A stretch of 64,000 nucleotides of DNA from Paraclostridium sordellii. GTDB lineage: Bacteria; Bacillota; Clostridia; Peptostreptococcales; Peptostreptococcaceae. Position 1 is the stretch's first letter, and the number at the start of each line of letters is the position of its first letter. A program made the translations under genes and the position numbers. Below the pieces are notes generated by a model. It saw only the letters and a list, made by a program, of their open reading frames with translations, made no database searches and was not told where the DNA came from. The stretch spans positions 1,015,911 through 1,079,910 of the forward strand of contig NZ_LN679998.1 of assembly GCF_000953675.1 (NCBI RefSeq). The letters run 5' to 3'. Positions 43,234 to 52,448 of this stretch are shown one piece after another.

Positions 43234-44160
43234 AACTTCTAATTCCATATTGGTTTCTGGTGGGTCATCTTTTGTATTTTCTTTTGCAAAAGATAGTATT
43301 AAGACTCCTGCAAAAATTAATATGCAGGCAACAATTTTTAGAGGTGTTACTCTTTCGCCTAATAATAAAACTCCAAAGATTACACTTGTTATAGGTTCAA
43401 AAGTACTTATAACAGCTGCCTCACTTGCTCCAATGTATTTTATACCAACTTGTAAAAGTGATAAGGCAACAACTGTACATAAAAATGCAAATATTGAAGA
43501 TATAACCCATGACTCAGTTGTTAAAGAAGATAAAACAAGTTCATGAGTAGATATACCATAGAAAAACATACCTATACTTGAAGCAATAGCTACATAAAAT
43601 GTTATTTTAAATGGAGATTCACCTTTTAGGCCACTTTTATCCATAAATATAATATAAAATGCATAAAATGCTCCTGAAGCTACTGCTAAAACTAATCCAA
43701 GTAATGTAGATGAATCAAAAGAAGCAGAATTTACTGATTCAACAAAGAAACATCCTATACCACACATAGCTATAATTAAAGCTATAATCTTTTGTTTGCT
43801 TAGCCTTTCATTAAAGAATAGTACACATCCAAGTGTTACAAATATTGGGTAAGTGAAGTGAATTGGAGTAACTATTCCTACATCTACATGAGCAAAAGCT
43901 ATATTTAACATTAATGTTGTTATTGCATTTCCTACAAATCCTAATATTACTAAGTTTTTAAGTTGAGTTTTTGTTACTTTTAAATCAATTTTTAAGAATA
44001 AAACTATTAGTAATAAAAATGGTAAACTTAAAAAGTTTCTTAAAAAAGTTAATGTTACAGGATTACTTCCTCCAGCACCATAGGTCATAGGACCTAATGT
44101 AAAAGCGAAACCAAAGGTAATAGAGGATAGCATTGTCAGAACTATTCCTTTTAATTTCAT
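43231..44160 (-). CDS. DMT (EamA) family transporter
   Basis: 309 aa, ten TM helices in two EamA repeats (KGIVLTMLSSITFGFAFTLG first, LLGLVLAVASGAFYAFYIIF second) and a short charged tail (KENTKDDPPETNMELEV). It follows the creatininase gene at 27 nt on the same strand, so probably one transcript; I infer that it moves the substrate or product of these enzymes, for example creatinine, cytosine or a derivative. The exact cargo is unknown. Confidence 0.9.
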   Translation of the reverse strand: MKLKGIVLTMLSSITFGFAFTLGPMTYGAGGSNPVTLTFLRNFLSLPFLLLIVLFLKIDLKVTKTQLKNLVILGFVGNAITTLMLNIAFAHVDVGIVTPIHFTYPIFVTLGCVLFFNERLSKQKIIALIIAMCGIGCFFVESVNSASFDSSTLLGLVLAVASGAFYAFYIIFMDKSGLKGESPFKITFYVAIASSIGMFFYGISTHELVLSSLTTESWVISSIFAFLCTVVALSLLQVGIKYIGASEAAVISTFEPITSVIFGVLLLGERVTPLKIVACILIFAGVLILSFAKENTKDDPPETNMELEV

Positions 44161-44187
44161 AAATATACCTATCTCTTTCTAAAAGAT

Positions 44188-44943
44188 TTATTTAAACGCC
44201 TCTTCAACTATTTTTACGATATTTGGAATAACATCGTCTACAATTATTTTTCCTCTTTCAGCTGAAGATGATTTAGCTGATGCAAGTATTCCAGTTTCAG
44301 GAACTATATCTTTTTCTATAGGATATCTAAAGTAAGTTGCTGGATTAGCATTTTCTGTATCTAATATTTTATCTTCTCTAACAAGTTCTGGTGCAAAATA
44401 CATCATTAATGATGTTTCTGTAACAGCAGCATGTTCTAGAGCCCATCCTGGGAATTCAACTTCATCAAATACTTTATCTATTACATCAGGTGACATTGGA
44501 TCCCACCAGTTAGTAAGAAGAAGTTTTACTTTATCTCCATATTTTGCAGAACAAAGGTCCATTGCTTCTATAATAAATGCTTCATTTTCAAAGTGAGCAC
44601 TTAAAATAAATATTTTTGTAAATCCATCACGAACAAACTCATCAATTATATCCATTACTAAAGCTTGTAATGTAGCTCCATTTAAATCAATAGTTCCTGG
44701 GAATAATGGTCCCCCACCACTTAATGGTTTTGATTTATATCCATATGAAAGTGTTGGAGCAACTACACCATTAATTTTTTCAGCTATACGATAAGCAAAC
44801 TCCTCTGCTAAAACAGCATCTACACAAGTAGGTAGATGAGGACCATGTTGCTCTGTAGCACCTATTGGTAATATAATTACATCATCTTTTTTCTTAGCAA
44901 ATTCTTGCCATGTCATGTTTCTCATTTTAAATTTTTCGTACAT
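44188..44943 (-). CDS. Creatininase family amidohydrolase
   Basis: 251 aa. Metal-binding motif LPIGATEQHGPHLPTCVDA, then SYGYKSKPLSGGGPLFPGT and FILSAHFENEAFIIEA, ending in E-type ligand VTETSLMMYFAPE. The family opens cyclic amides: creatinine to creatine, or related steps. GGGG SD on the minus strand. First gene of the leftward operon with the EamA transporter; divergent from the deaminase gene. Confidence 0.9.
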   Translation of the reverse strand: MYEKFKMRNMTWQEFAKKKDDVIILPIGATEQHGPHLPTCVDAVLAEEFAYRIAEKINGVVAPTLSYGYKSKPLSGGGPLFPGTIDLNGATLQALVMDIIDEFVRDGFTKIFILSAHFENEAFIIEAMDLCSAKYGDKVKLLLTNWWDPMSPDVIDKVFDEVEFPGWALEHAAVTETSLMMYFAPELVREDKILDTENANPATYFRYPIEKDIVPETGILASAKSSSAERGKIIVDDVIPNIVKIVEEAFK

Positions 44944-45061
44944 AATAACGTCCCCCTTTTAAGTTAAAAAATTTTCCTTTTCCCTTAAGTACTTTTTATA
45001 CAATGAGCTTTTTTATTTTCAAGAAATTTCATTGCACTATCAGTATATACTTTGGAAATGC

Positions 45062-45075
45062 CACATTACAATGTG
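45062..45075. promoter_or_regulatory. Palindrome in the divergent promoter region
   Basis: CACATT-AC-AATGTG, a perfect dyad in the ~290-bp spacer between the creatininase and deaminase genes. It is a candidate operator for the nearby PucR-type regulator (inference; it does not match the B. subtilis PucR box). Confidence 0.4.
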
Positions 45076-45233
45076 CAAAAAATACAAATAAACATCCTAA
45101 AATATGTTCTTTATGTGCACAGTCATATTAAAGGATTATTGTATGATTAGTACAATGACTAGTGTATATTTTCATGTTAGACTTTGGATGTAACTAATGA
45201 AATATTAAAAATAATAGAAGGGGGATTATTAAA

Positions 45234-46496
45234 ATGAATAAAAAATTATTTAAAAACGCTAGATTAAAAGGGAATGAAACATTAGTTGATTTACTTGTTG
45301 AAAATGGAAAATACAAAGAAATAGGTCCTAATCTTTCTAAAAGATATAAAGATGTAGAGACTTATGATTTAGAAGGAAATTTAGTTGTTCCACCTTATGT
45401 TGACCCACATATTCATCTAGATTATGTATATACAGCTCGTATGGATGGTGCAACTAATGGAACAGGAACTTTATTTGAAGGAATTCAAAGATGGTCTGAG
45501 ACAAAATCAAAGATGACAGTAGATGAAATCAAAGAAAGAGCAAGAGTTGCACTAAAAAAAGAAATATTATATGGGACTCAATATCTTAGAACACATGTAG
45601 ATGTAACAGATCCAAAGCTTACTTGTTTAAAAGCAATTATGGAATTAAAAGAAGAAGTAAAAGATTTAGTTGATATACAAATCATAGCATTTCCTCAAGA
45701 GGGAATGTATTCATATAAAGATGGGGATAAATTAGTAGAAGAAGCATTAAAAATGGGTGCTGATGTAGTAGGGGCTATACCTCACTTTGAATTTACAAGA
45801 GAAATGGGAGAAAAATCTGTAAAGAAAACTGTAGAACTTGCTATGAAATACAACAAGTTAATTGATATTCACTGTGACGAAACAGACGATGAACAATCAA
45901 GATTTCTTGAACTATTAGCTGCTGAAGCTTATATGAATGGAATAGGAGAACTTACAACAGCAAGTCATGCTTGTGCTATGGGTTCATATAATAATGCATA
46001 TACTTTTAAACTATTTAAACTTTTAGCATTATCAAAAATCAACTTTATATCATGCCCAACTGAAAATATTCATTTACAAGGAAGATATGATACATATCCA
46101 AAGAGAAGAGGACTTACAAGAGTTAAAGAATTAAATGATGCTGGTATTAATGTTTGTTTTGCACAAGACTCAATTTCAGACCCTTGGTATCCACTTGGAA
46201 ATGGAAACTTAATGAATATTCTAGATGCAGGAATTCATATTTGCCAGATGATGTCATTTGAAGAAATTAAAAATGCCCTAGATTTAATAACAGTAAATGG
46301 TGCTAAAACTCTTCATATACAAGATAAATACGGAATAGAAGAAGGCAAGGATGCCAACTTTATAGTATTAAATGCAAAAGATGAATTTGATGCAATACTA
46401 GAAAGAGTTGGAGTTAATTGTTCTGTTAGAAAAGGTGAATTCTTATTTAAAAGAGAGCCAGAAATAATTGATACAAAAATTTCACTATTAAAATAA
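45234..46496 (+). CDS. Cytosine deaminase-like amidohydrolase (possible creatinine deaminase)
   Basis: 420 aa, amidohydrolase superfamily. Metal ligands are visible in VDPHIHLDY, the barrel strand with DIHCDETDDEQSRFLE, TASHACAMGSYN and CFAQDSISDPWYPLGNGN, all typical of the cytosine deaminase (CodA) group. Some members of this group act as creatinine deiminase, producing N-methylhydantoin and ammonia. The adjacent creatininase-family gene makes that activity plausible, but the sequence alone cannot separate the two substrates. AAGGGGGA SD. Confidence 0.85.
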   Translation: MNKKLFKNARLKGNETLVDLLVENGKYKEIGPNLSKRYKDVETYDLEGNLVVPPYVDPHIHLDYVYTARMDGATNGTGTLFEGIQRWSETKSKMTVDEIKERARVALKKEILYGTQYLRTHVDVTDPKLTCLKAIMELKEEVKDLVDIQIIAFPQEGMYSYKDGDKLVEEALKMGADVVGAIPHFEFTREMGEKSVKKTVELAMKYNKLIDIHCDETDDEQSRFLELLAAEAYMNGIGELTTASHACAMGSYNNAYTFKLFKLLALSKINFISCPTENIHLQGRYDTYPKRRGLTRVKELNDAGINVCFAQDSISDPWYPLGNGNLMNILDAGIHICQMMSFEEIKNALDLITVNGAKTLHIQDKYGIEEGKDANFIVLNAKDEFDAILERVGVNCSVRKGEFLFKREPEIIDTKISLLK

Positions 46497-46503
46497 TTAT
46501 AAT

Positions 46504-46543
46504 AAAAAAGGATTAAGTCGGTGTTGGCTTAATCCTTTTTATT
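46504..46543. terminator. Bidirectional terminator
   Basis: AAAAAGGATTAAG-TCGGTGTTGG-CTTAATCCTTTTT between convergent genes. Confidence 0.85.
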
Positions 46544-46564
46544 TATTAATTAATAAATTTATAA

Positions 46565-47212
46565 CTACTTCATAGTCTTTAATAGATTTTTCATTTCATT
46601 AACACCTTGACTTTGAGTAGTTACAATATTTTCTGCAAGAGATTTAAGTTTAGCATTTTGAGTATATTTAAGAATGTTTTTTGACATAGCAATTGCACCT
46701 TCATGATGATAAATCATTTGTCTTAGGAATGTTTCATCAGCAGAGCCAGTTAAAGGAACGCTCTCCATTTCTTTAAACATAGTTGATTTTATTTCATCAT
46801 AATTTTTTATATAATTTTGAGAATCCTCTTTTGTTGAAAGAGGTTCTTTTTCAAATTTAGCTTTTAACTGTTGCATTAAAGGAATTTGAGCTTCTTGAGA
46901 AGTAACAATGTTTTGGGCAATTTTTTTTACATCCTCATTAGTACCGTATTTTATAATAGCTTTTGCCATATCAATGCCACCTTCATGATGTGGTATCATT
47001 TCTAAAACAAAATCCAAATTTACATTACCTGTATTTTGGGCAGCATTCATGCCTTCTTTCATTTTATTAAAAATATCAGTATAAGCACTTTGGTAGTCTT
47101 TTGATTGCTCAGAACTTGAAGAAGGTGCTTGAGCAAATAAATGGTTTTGACTATAGACAGTGCCTACTAAGAGAGTAGCGAATAAAAATAAAGTAAAATA
47201 GAATTTTTTCAT
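46565..47212 (-). CDS. Secreted DUF305 protein (two DUF305 repeats)
   Basis: 215 aa. Signal peptide (MKKFYFTLFLFATLLVGTVY ...), then two copies of the DUF305 unit, each with its HH motif (EMIPHHEGGIDMAKAIIKYG and QMIYHHEGAIAMSKNILKYT). DUF305 is a ferritin-like four-helix fold, often near copper or metal resistance genes; histidines probably bind metal. Exported or surface-associated. AAGGAG SD on the minus strand. Confidence 0.9.
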   Translation of the reverse strand: MKKFYFTLFLFATLLVGTVYSQNHLFAQAPSSSSEQSKDYQSAYTDIFNKMKEGMNAAQNTGNVNLDFVLEMIPHHEGGIDMAKAIIKYGTNEDVKKIAQNIVTSQEAQIPLMQQLKAKFEKEPLSTKEDSQNYIKNYDEIKSTMFKEMESVPLTGSADETFLRQMIYHHEGAIAMSKNILKYTQNAKLKSLAENIVTTQSQGVNEMKNLLKTMK

Positions 47213-47468
47213 TTGATATTACTCCTTTTTAAAATTTACAAATAGTTTAGGTAATAATAAATAAAAATATGTGCTAAAGTGGAAAAGATACTGTTTACTA
47301 TCCTATGATTAGATTTTCTATTTTAAATTATTAAAATGAAAATAAAAGCTTGATAAGTACTATAAATAAACTAAATTAGAGGGTATAGTGTTTTACTAGA
47401 CTATAACTGATATACTTAAACTAACAATTAATACTTAGGGGTATTGTTTTATGAGAAGGGGTTAAAGG

Positions 47469-47747
47469 ATGTCAAAGAAGACAAAAACAATTTGTTTTTT
47501 ACTCTGTGTGCTATTTTTTACTGGCATTGAAACTGAAAAAATCATGTTAACAGGGAAAGTAATAGGAGCGAATATTTATGATACACATATAATTGTTGAG
47601 AATAATGGATATAGAAAAATTACAATAGAAAATCGTAACATAGCAAAAAATATAGGGACTTATTTAGGGGATAAAGTGAAAATCGAAAAAAAGACTAAAT
47701 CTTGGCGTGGATATTTTCAAAGAAGTTACTATTGTATAGTAAAATAA
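47469..47747 (+). CDS. Small exported or membrane-anchored hypothetical protein
   Basis: 92 aa. N-terminal hydrophobic segment (TICFLLCVLFFTGIE), then a small beta-rich domain (KIMLTGKVIGANIYDTHIIV, GTYLGDKVKIEKKTKSW), perhaps an OB-like fold. Not recognised. ATG after AAGGGGTTAAAGG. No cysteine lipobox match, so a signal peptide or anchor is equally possible. Confidence 0.6.
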   Translation: MSKKTKTICFLLCVLFFTGIETEKIMLTGKVIGANIYDTHIIVENNGYRKITIENRNIAKNIGTYLGDKVKIEKKTKSWRGYFQRSYYCIVK

Positions 47748-47841
47748 TTTAATGGTAAACAAATTCTTTACCAATGAAATTTTTAAATATTTAAATGCTA
47801 TAATAGTTTAAACAAATAAACGAAAGGCAGATGAATATATT

Positions 47842-48618
47842 ATGAAAAAACAACACATAATTGAAGTTAACAAAGACCTTTGTATTGGGTGTAGTCTTTG
47901 CAAAAATGATTGCCCAGTAAATAATATAATTATTAAAGATAAAAAATCAGTAATAAAAAATCAAGACTGTATAAAGTGTGGTCACTGTGCAGCAATATGT
48001 CCAACAGGAGCTATTACACTAACTGGATTTGATGAAGAACCAATAGAATATTCAAAACAACCTACTTTAAATCCAGATGAATTATTAATGGCAATTAAAT
48101 CAAGAAGAACTATTCGTAAATTTAAAAATAAAAAAGTATCTGAAGAAATTATAAAACAAATTATTGAAGCAGGTAGATTTACCCCTAGTGCTAAAAATAC
48201 ACAAGATGTATCATACATTGTTTTAGATAATAACAAAGATAAGTATGAAAAAACTGCAGTAACATTTTTTAGAAAAATAAAACCAATTGTAAGTCTTTTT
48301 ATGAAAAGTGCAAAAGAGGTTGAAATTGATGATGACTTCTTTTTCAAAAAGGCACCTATTGCAATAATGGTAGTAACTAAAGATAAAATTAGTGGCTCAC
48401 TTGCAGCATCAAACATGGCATTAATGGCAGAGTCTTATGGTCTAGGGGTACTTTATAGTGGATTTTTTACAGTTGTAGCAAATCGTTCATCAAAACTAAA
48501 AAAAGAATTAAACCTAAAACATAACGATAATGTGGTTACAACTCTAGTTATTGGATATCCAGATGTTAAATATAGACGTAGCGCACAAAAAGAGACAGCT
48601 AATGTAAGATACTTATAA
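47842..48618 (+). CDS. Nitroreductase family protein with N-terminal 2x[4Fe-4S] ferredoxin domain
   Basis: 258 aa. Two clostridial ferredoxin motifs come first: CIGCSLCKNDCPVN and CIKCGHCAAICPTG. A nitroreductase/FMN domain follows (AIKSRRTIRKFKNKKVSEEI, IIEAGRFTPSAKNTQDVSYI, ASNMALMAESYGLGVLYSGF). It probably transfers electrons from ferredoxin to nitro or quinone compounds. GAAAGGCAG SD. The ArsR gene follows 16 nt after its stop and may control it. Confidence 0.9.
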   Translation: MKKQHIIEVNKDLCIGCSLCKNDCPVNNIIIKDKKSVIKNQDCIKCGHCAAICPTGAITLTGFDEEPIEYSKQPTLNPDELLMAIKSRRTIRKFKNKKVSEEIIKQIIEAGRFTPSAKNTQDVSYIVLDNNKDKYEKTAVTFFRKIKPIVSLFMKSAKEVEIDDDFFFKKAPIAIMVVTKDKISGSLAASNMALMAESYGLGVLYSGFFTVVANRSSKLKKELNLKHNDNVVTTLVIGYPDVKYRRSAQKETANVRYL

Positions 48619-48634
48619 GTGTGAGGTAAATATT

Positions 48635-49000
48635 ATGGAAAAAGAATGTGAAGAAAGATTAAAAGAAATAACATCAAAATTTAAACTATGTCAAAAGGCA
48701 ATTTCTGCTATGGGTGATGAAACAAGGCAGTTGATTTTACTTACACTACTAGAAAGTGACTTTAATGGAATTAGAGTAGGGGAAATTACAAAAAAAACTC
48801 ATCTTTCACGTCCAGCTGTATCTCATCATCTTAAAATACTTAAAGAAGCAGAAATTGTAAATGTACGAAAAGAAGGAACAAAAAACTTTTATTATCTAGA
48901 TTCAAAGGAATCACAATGGAAAAACCTAACAGAACTAATAAATCTTATATTTATAGGAGTGCAACACATTAGTAAGTATGATACTAGAAAAGGTGAGTAA
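48635..49000 (+). CDS. ArsR family winged-helix regulator
   Basis: 121 aa. HTH_5 domain: FKLCQKAISAMGDETRQLIL, then VGEITKKTHLSRPAVSHHLK and ILKEAEIVNVRKEGTKNFYY. No N-terminal ELCVCDL-type metal motif is present, so it is probably not a metal sensor. It shares a transcript with the ferredoxin-nitroreductase gene. The SD (GTGAGG) is modest. Confidence 0.9.
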   Translation: MEKECEERLKEITSKFKLCQKAISAMGDETRQLILLTLLESDFNGIRVGEITKKTHLSRPAVSHHLKILKEAEIVNVRKEGTKNFYYLDSKESQWKNLTELINLIFIGVQHISKYDTRKGE

Positions 49001-49380
49001 ATCAAAAACATATAATTCCTTTAGCTTTAGGCATTTATATAAATTGCCTAGGGCTATTTTTTTTAGAAAAATACAGTATCATAAGTAGTAATATATTTAT
49101 AAACTATATTATAATGAATTGCTATATTTAAGATAATAGAATAAATCAACTTTTTAAAAATTATCTTATAGAAATTACTACTTAAAAAAACTACTTTTTA
49201 TATAATATTTGCCTTTAAGACTAAAAGCGTATTTTAAAATAATTCCAATAAGTGTATTTTTAAGTTAGTAGTTACAATTAGCTAAATTATAAGATATAAT
49301 AGATTTAAAATATTAAAATAACAGTATAGTATATATCTATAGTTATGTTAATATAAGAAAAATAATCTGGAGGCAAGATA
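49001..49380 (+). other. Spacer with one terminator, otherwise no gene
   Basis: A hairpin TAGCTTTAGGCA ... TTGCCTAGGGCTA followed by TTTTTTTT (about 49020-49066) ends the arsR operon. The remaining ~310 bases are AT-rich with no frame; the xpaC promoter must lie there. SD CTGGAGG precedes 49381. Confidence 0.7.
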
Positions 49381-50517
49381 ATGGATAAAAAAGATTTATC
49401 TAATTTAGAAGATCAAATTATGTCTACAGTTAGCAATGCATTAAAAGCAATAGATTTTGCTAATTTGAAAAAAGATATTAACGATAAAACTGAGAATACT
49501 TTAAACCAAGTTAAATCAAAATTTAATGGATATAGTGAAAAATATATGCGTTTAAATAAAAAAGCTAAAAACGATATATCAAAATATATTAGTAAAAGAC
49601 CAGCTGGAAGTATGTCGGGAATACTTTATATATTATTTGGTATTAGTGGATGTTTAGTTTATGGTTCTTCAGTGTTGATATTTATAATATTTAAGATATT
49701 ATTTGGTATGATAGGAAGCAACATTCTCTTTGTATCTGCATTTTTATTACTTGTAGTAAGTATAGGTTTATTACTAAGAGGAATAACTTTAAGAAAAAGA
49801 GTAAAACGTTTTAAGAAGTATGTAAGATTTATTGAGGACAATAATTATTTCTTAATTAAAGACCTAGCTAAATTTGCTAAAGAGAAAGATAGTTTTGTTG
49901 TTAAAGACCTAAGTAAAATGATTGATTTAGGTATGTTCTTAGAAGGTCATATAGATGAAGAAAAAACTTATTTTATGTTAAATGATGAAGTTTATAATGA
50001 CTATTTAAACTTACAAAAGCAACAAATAGCTAAAGAAACTAATAATGAAAAATTAAATGAAGAAATAGAAAATTTAGAAAAAAATGAAGTAGAATCTACT
50101 ATTAAGATAGGAAGAAATTATATTGAACAAATAAAAAATATAAGAAATGAGCTTTCTAAAGAAGAAATAGCTGTAAAGTTAGACAAATTAGGAAATATTT
50201 CAAACCAAATCTTAATTCAGGTTGAAAAAAATCCTAATAAGATACAAGAAGTTAATAAATTTATAAATCATTATCTTCCTATTACTATAAAATTAATTAA
50301 TTCATACAAAGATATAAATAATCAATTAGTTCAAGGTGAGAATATAGAAAATGCTAAGATTGAAATTGAAAAGAGTATTGACCTTATTAATAGCGCCTTT
50401 GAAAATTTATTAGATGATTTATTTGAAGATGTTGTTTTAGATATTTCTACAGATATCTCTGTTCTTAAAACATTATTCAAACAAGAGGGACTAGCAGAAG
50501 ATGATTTTAAAAAGTAA
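49381..50517 (+). CDS. XpaC-like (5-bromo-4-chloroindolyl phosphate hydrolysis) protein
   Basis: 378 aa. N-terminal coiled region, two TM helices (about residues 80-105 and 110-135: IFIIFKILFGMIGSNILF, LLLVVSIGLLL), then a long helical cytoplasmic domain (FIEDNNYFLIKDLAKFAKEK, EEKTYFMLNDEVYNDYL). It matches XpaC family architecture and is paired with TelA as usual. The pair is linked to tellurite, anion and cell-envelope stress resistance; the mechanism is not known. The next gene begins 27 nt downstream. Confidence 0.85.
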   Translation: MDKKDLSNLEDQIMSTVSNALKAIDFANLKKDINDKTENTLNQVKSKFNGYSEKYMRLNKKAKNDISKYISKRPAGSMSGILYILFGISGCLVYGSSVLIFIIFKILFGMIGSNILFVSAFLLLVVSIGLLLRGITLRKRVKRFKKYVRFIEDNNYFLIKDLAKFAKEKDSFVVKDLSKMIDLGMFLEGHIDEEKTYFMLNDEVYNDYLNLQKQQIAKETNNEKLNEEIENLEKNEVESTIKIGRNYIEQIKNIRNELSKEEIAVKLDKLGNISNQILIQVEKNPNKIQEVNKFINHYLPITIKLINSYKDINNQLVQGENIENAKIEIEKSIDLINSAFENLLDDLFEDVVLDISTDISVLKTLFKQEGLAEDDFKK

Positions 50518-50544
50518 TTTTTAAACAAAAGGGAGGCATAAAAA

Positions 50545-51693
50545 ATGAGTGATGAATTTAAAGAAGGGTCTATTGACATAAAACCAGAATTAACTTTTCA
50601 ACCATTTCAAGATGAAGTGATTGATTTAGGACTAAAAGAAGAAAAGGTAGAAGAAAAAATAGTTGATGAAATCCAACTTACAGAAGAAGAAAAAAAGATG
50701 GTTGATCAATTTGTAGATAAAATAGAAATAAAGGATTCAAATTCTATTTTACAATATGGGGTAGGTGCTCAAAAGAAAATTTCTGATTTTTCACAGTCAG
50801 CACTTAGTAATGTAAAAACTAAAGATTTAGGTGAAATAGGGGAAGTACTATCTAGTGTAGTTTATGAATTAAAGAACTTTGAAGACTCTGAAGATAAAAA
50901 AGGGATTTTAGGTTTCTTTAAAAAAGGTAAGGATAAGATTTCCCAAATGAAAATAAAATATGAGAATGTAGAAAATAACATTGGTAAAATGTGTAACATT
51001 CTTGAATCGCATCAAATACAACTTTTAAAAGATATCGCTATGCTAGATAAGATGTATGAAATAAATAAAGTATATTTTAAAGAACTTTCTATGTATATCT
51101 TAGCTGGGAAAAAGAAACTTCAAAAATTAGAAAAAGAAGAACTTCCTAAATTACAAGAAAAAGCAAAAAATAGTGGTAACCCTCAGGATGCTCAAGAATT
51201 AAATGATTTTGTTGCTCTTTGTAATAGATTTGATAAGAAAATTCACGATTTAGAATTAACTAAAATGATTTCTTTACAAATGGCTCCTCAAATCCGTTTA
51301 ATTCAAAATAATGACTCATTAATGTCTGAAAAAATACAATCGACAATTATAAATACTATACCACTTTGGAAAAATCAAATGGTTTTAGCACTTGGAGTTG
51401 CCCATGCTGCTAATGCTGCAAAAGTTCAAAGAGAAGTAACAGATATGACAAATGAACTTTTACGTAAAAATGCAGAGATATTAAAAACTTCAACTATAGA
51501 AACTGCAAAAGAATCTGAAAGAGGAATTGTTGATATTGAAACACTTAAAGCTACTAATGAATCATTAATTTCAACTCTTGATGAAATACTTAATATACAA
51601 ACAGAAGGACGTCAAAAACGTAGAGAAGCTGAAGAAGAATTAAGAAATATTGAAGAACAATTAAAAAATAAGCTTTTAGATTTTAGATATTAG
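50545..51693 (+). CDS. Toxic anion resistance protein TelA
   Basis: 382 aa, soluble and mostly helical: QYGVGAQKKISDFSQSALSN, MYEINKVYFKELSMYILAGK, MISLQMAPQIRLIQNNDSLM, LWKNQMVLALGVAHAANAAK. This is characteristic of TelA/KlaA. It acts with the upstream XpaC-like membrane protein, as in other Firmicutes, in resistance to tellurite and peptide or envelope stress. GGGAGG SD. Followed by a terminator. Confidence 0.95.
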   Translation: MSDEFKEGSIDIKPELTFQPFQDEVIDLGLKEEKVEEKIVDEIQLTEEEKKMVDQFVDKIEIKDSNSILQYGVGAQKKISDFSQSALSNVKTKDLGEIGEVLSSVVYELKNFEDSEDKKGILGFFKKGKDKISQMKIKYENVENNIGKMCNILESHQIQLLKDIAMLDKMYEINKVYFKELSMYILAGKKKLQKLEKEELPKLQEKAKNSGNPQDAQELNDFVALCNRFDKKIHDLELTKMISLQMAPQIRLIQNNDSLMSEKIQSTIINTIPLWKNQMVLALGVAHAANAAKVQREVTDMTNELLRKNAEILKTSTIETAKESERGIVDIETLKATNESLISTLDEILNIQTEGRQKRREAEEELRNIEEQLKNKLLDFRY

Positions 51694-51699
51694 TATACA

Positions 51700-51740
51700 T
51701 TTAAACCGTATCATAAATAAATGATGCGGTTTTTTTAATT
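51700..51740 (+). terminator. Intrinsic terminator
   Basis: AAACCGTATCAT-AAATAA-ATGATGCGGTTTTTTTAA after telA. Confidence 0.85.
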
Positions 51741-52002
51741 TTTGATAAAACTCTTTTTTAGTTTTAGTAGATGATTGTTATGATTATTAAATTTTAAGAA
51801 AATAGATGAAAAAAATATTGATTATAACAGTAAGTTAATAAATATAAATTATAGATAAAATTGTGGATAGTAGGAACATAAGGGTGAATGATAGGTTGAT
51901 TGAGAATAGTTTGAAAGAAAAGTTTTTAATAAATATTTATATAAACAAGTAGTTCCCTTTTTGACAAAAATGAATATCATATACAGAGAGGAGTTGATAA
52001 AA

Positions 52003-52329
52003 ATGAATTCAAATAAATCAAATTTAAATAGAAATTCAAATAGAAATGACAGTAATCTTCAAGATAAATGTAGAGAGTTAATGAATTATCATGTAGTTTT
52101 TACAATGAGAGATGGAAGTATGCTTGATGGTATCATTGAAGGTGTCGATGATGATAATGTTACTATGTTGATTGGAGAAGATATGGTAGAAGGAGAAGGT
52201 GAAGGGAATCAAAGACAATTTGGTCCTAGAAGATTTAGAAGATATAGAAGAAGAAGAATTCCGTTTTCTCGTTTAGTAGGTCTATCACTACTAGCATATC
52301 CTTTTATATTCCCACCATTTATATTCTAG
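52003..52329 (+). CDS. LSm-like small basic protein
   Basis: 108 aa. Asn/Ser-rich start, then an Sm-like strand pattern (YHVVFTMRDGSMLDGIIEGV, DDDNVTMLIGED), an Arg-rich stretch (RRFRRYRRRRIP) and a hydrophobic tail (LVGLSLLAYPFIFPPFIF). Similar short proteins occur in clostridia without known function; RNA or membrane association is an inference. ATG 52003 follows GAGAGGAG; the frame from 51961 would include that SD. Confidence 0.65.
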   Translation: MNSNKSNLNRNSNRNDSNLQDKCRELMNYHVVFTMRDGSMLDGIIEGVDDDNVTMLIGEDMVEGEGEGNQRQFGPRRFRRYRRRRIPFSRLVGLSLLAYPFIFPPFIF

Positions 52330-52339
52330 ATAAAATAAT

Positions 52340-52382
52340 TAAAAAGACACATTTCTGTTTATTAATAGAAATGTGTCTTTTT
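52340..52382 (+). terminator. Intrinsic terminator
   Basis: AAAAAGACACATTTCT ... AGAAATGTGTCTTTTTAG. Confidence 0.9.
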
Positions 52383-52448
52383 AGTTGTAATATAAAGGTA
52401 GTTAATATACTATTATATGGAAATCATTTTTTAAAATAGGGGGAAAAT

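Noticed and set aside
43250-43546. Plus-strand open frame inside the EamA transporter gene
   Set aside because: Antisense shadow of a clear transporter; no SD and no family features.
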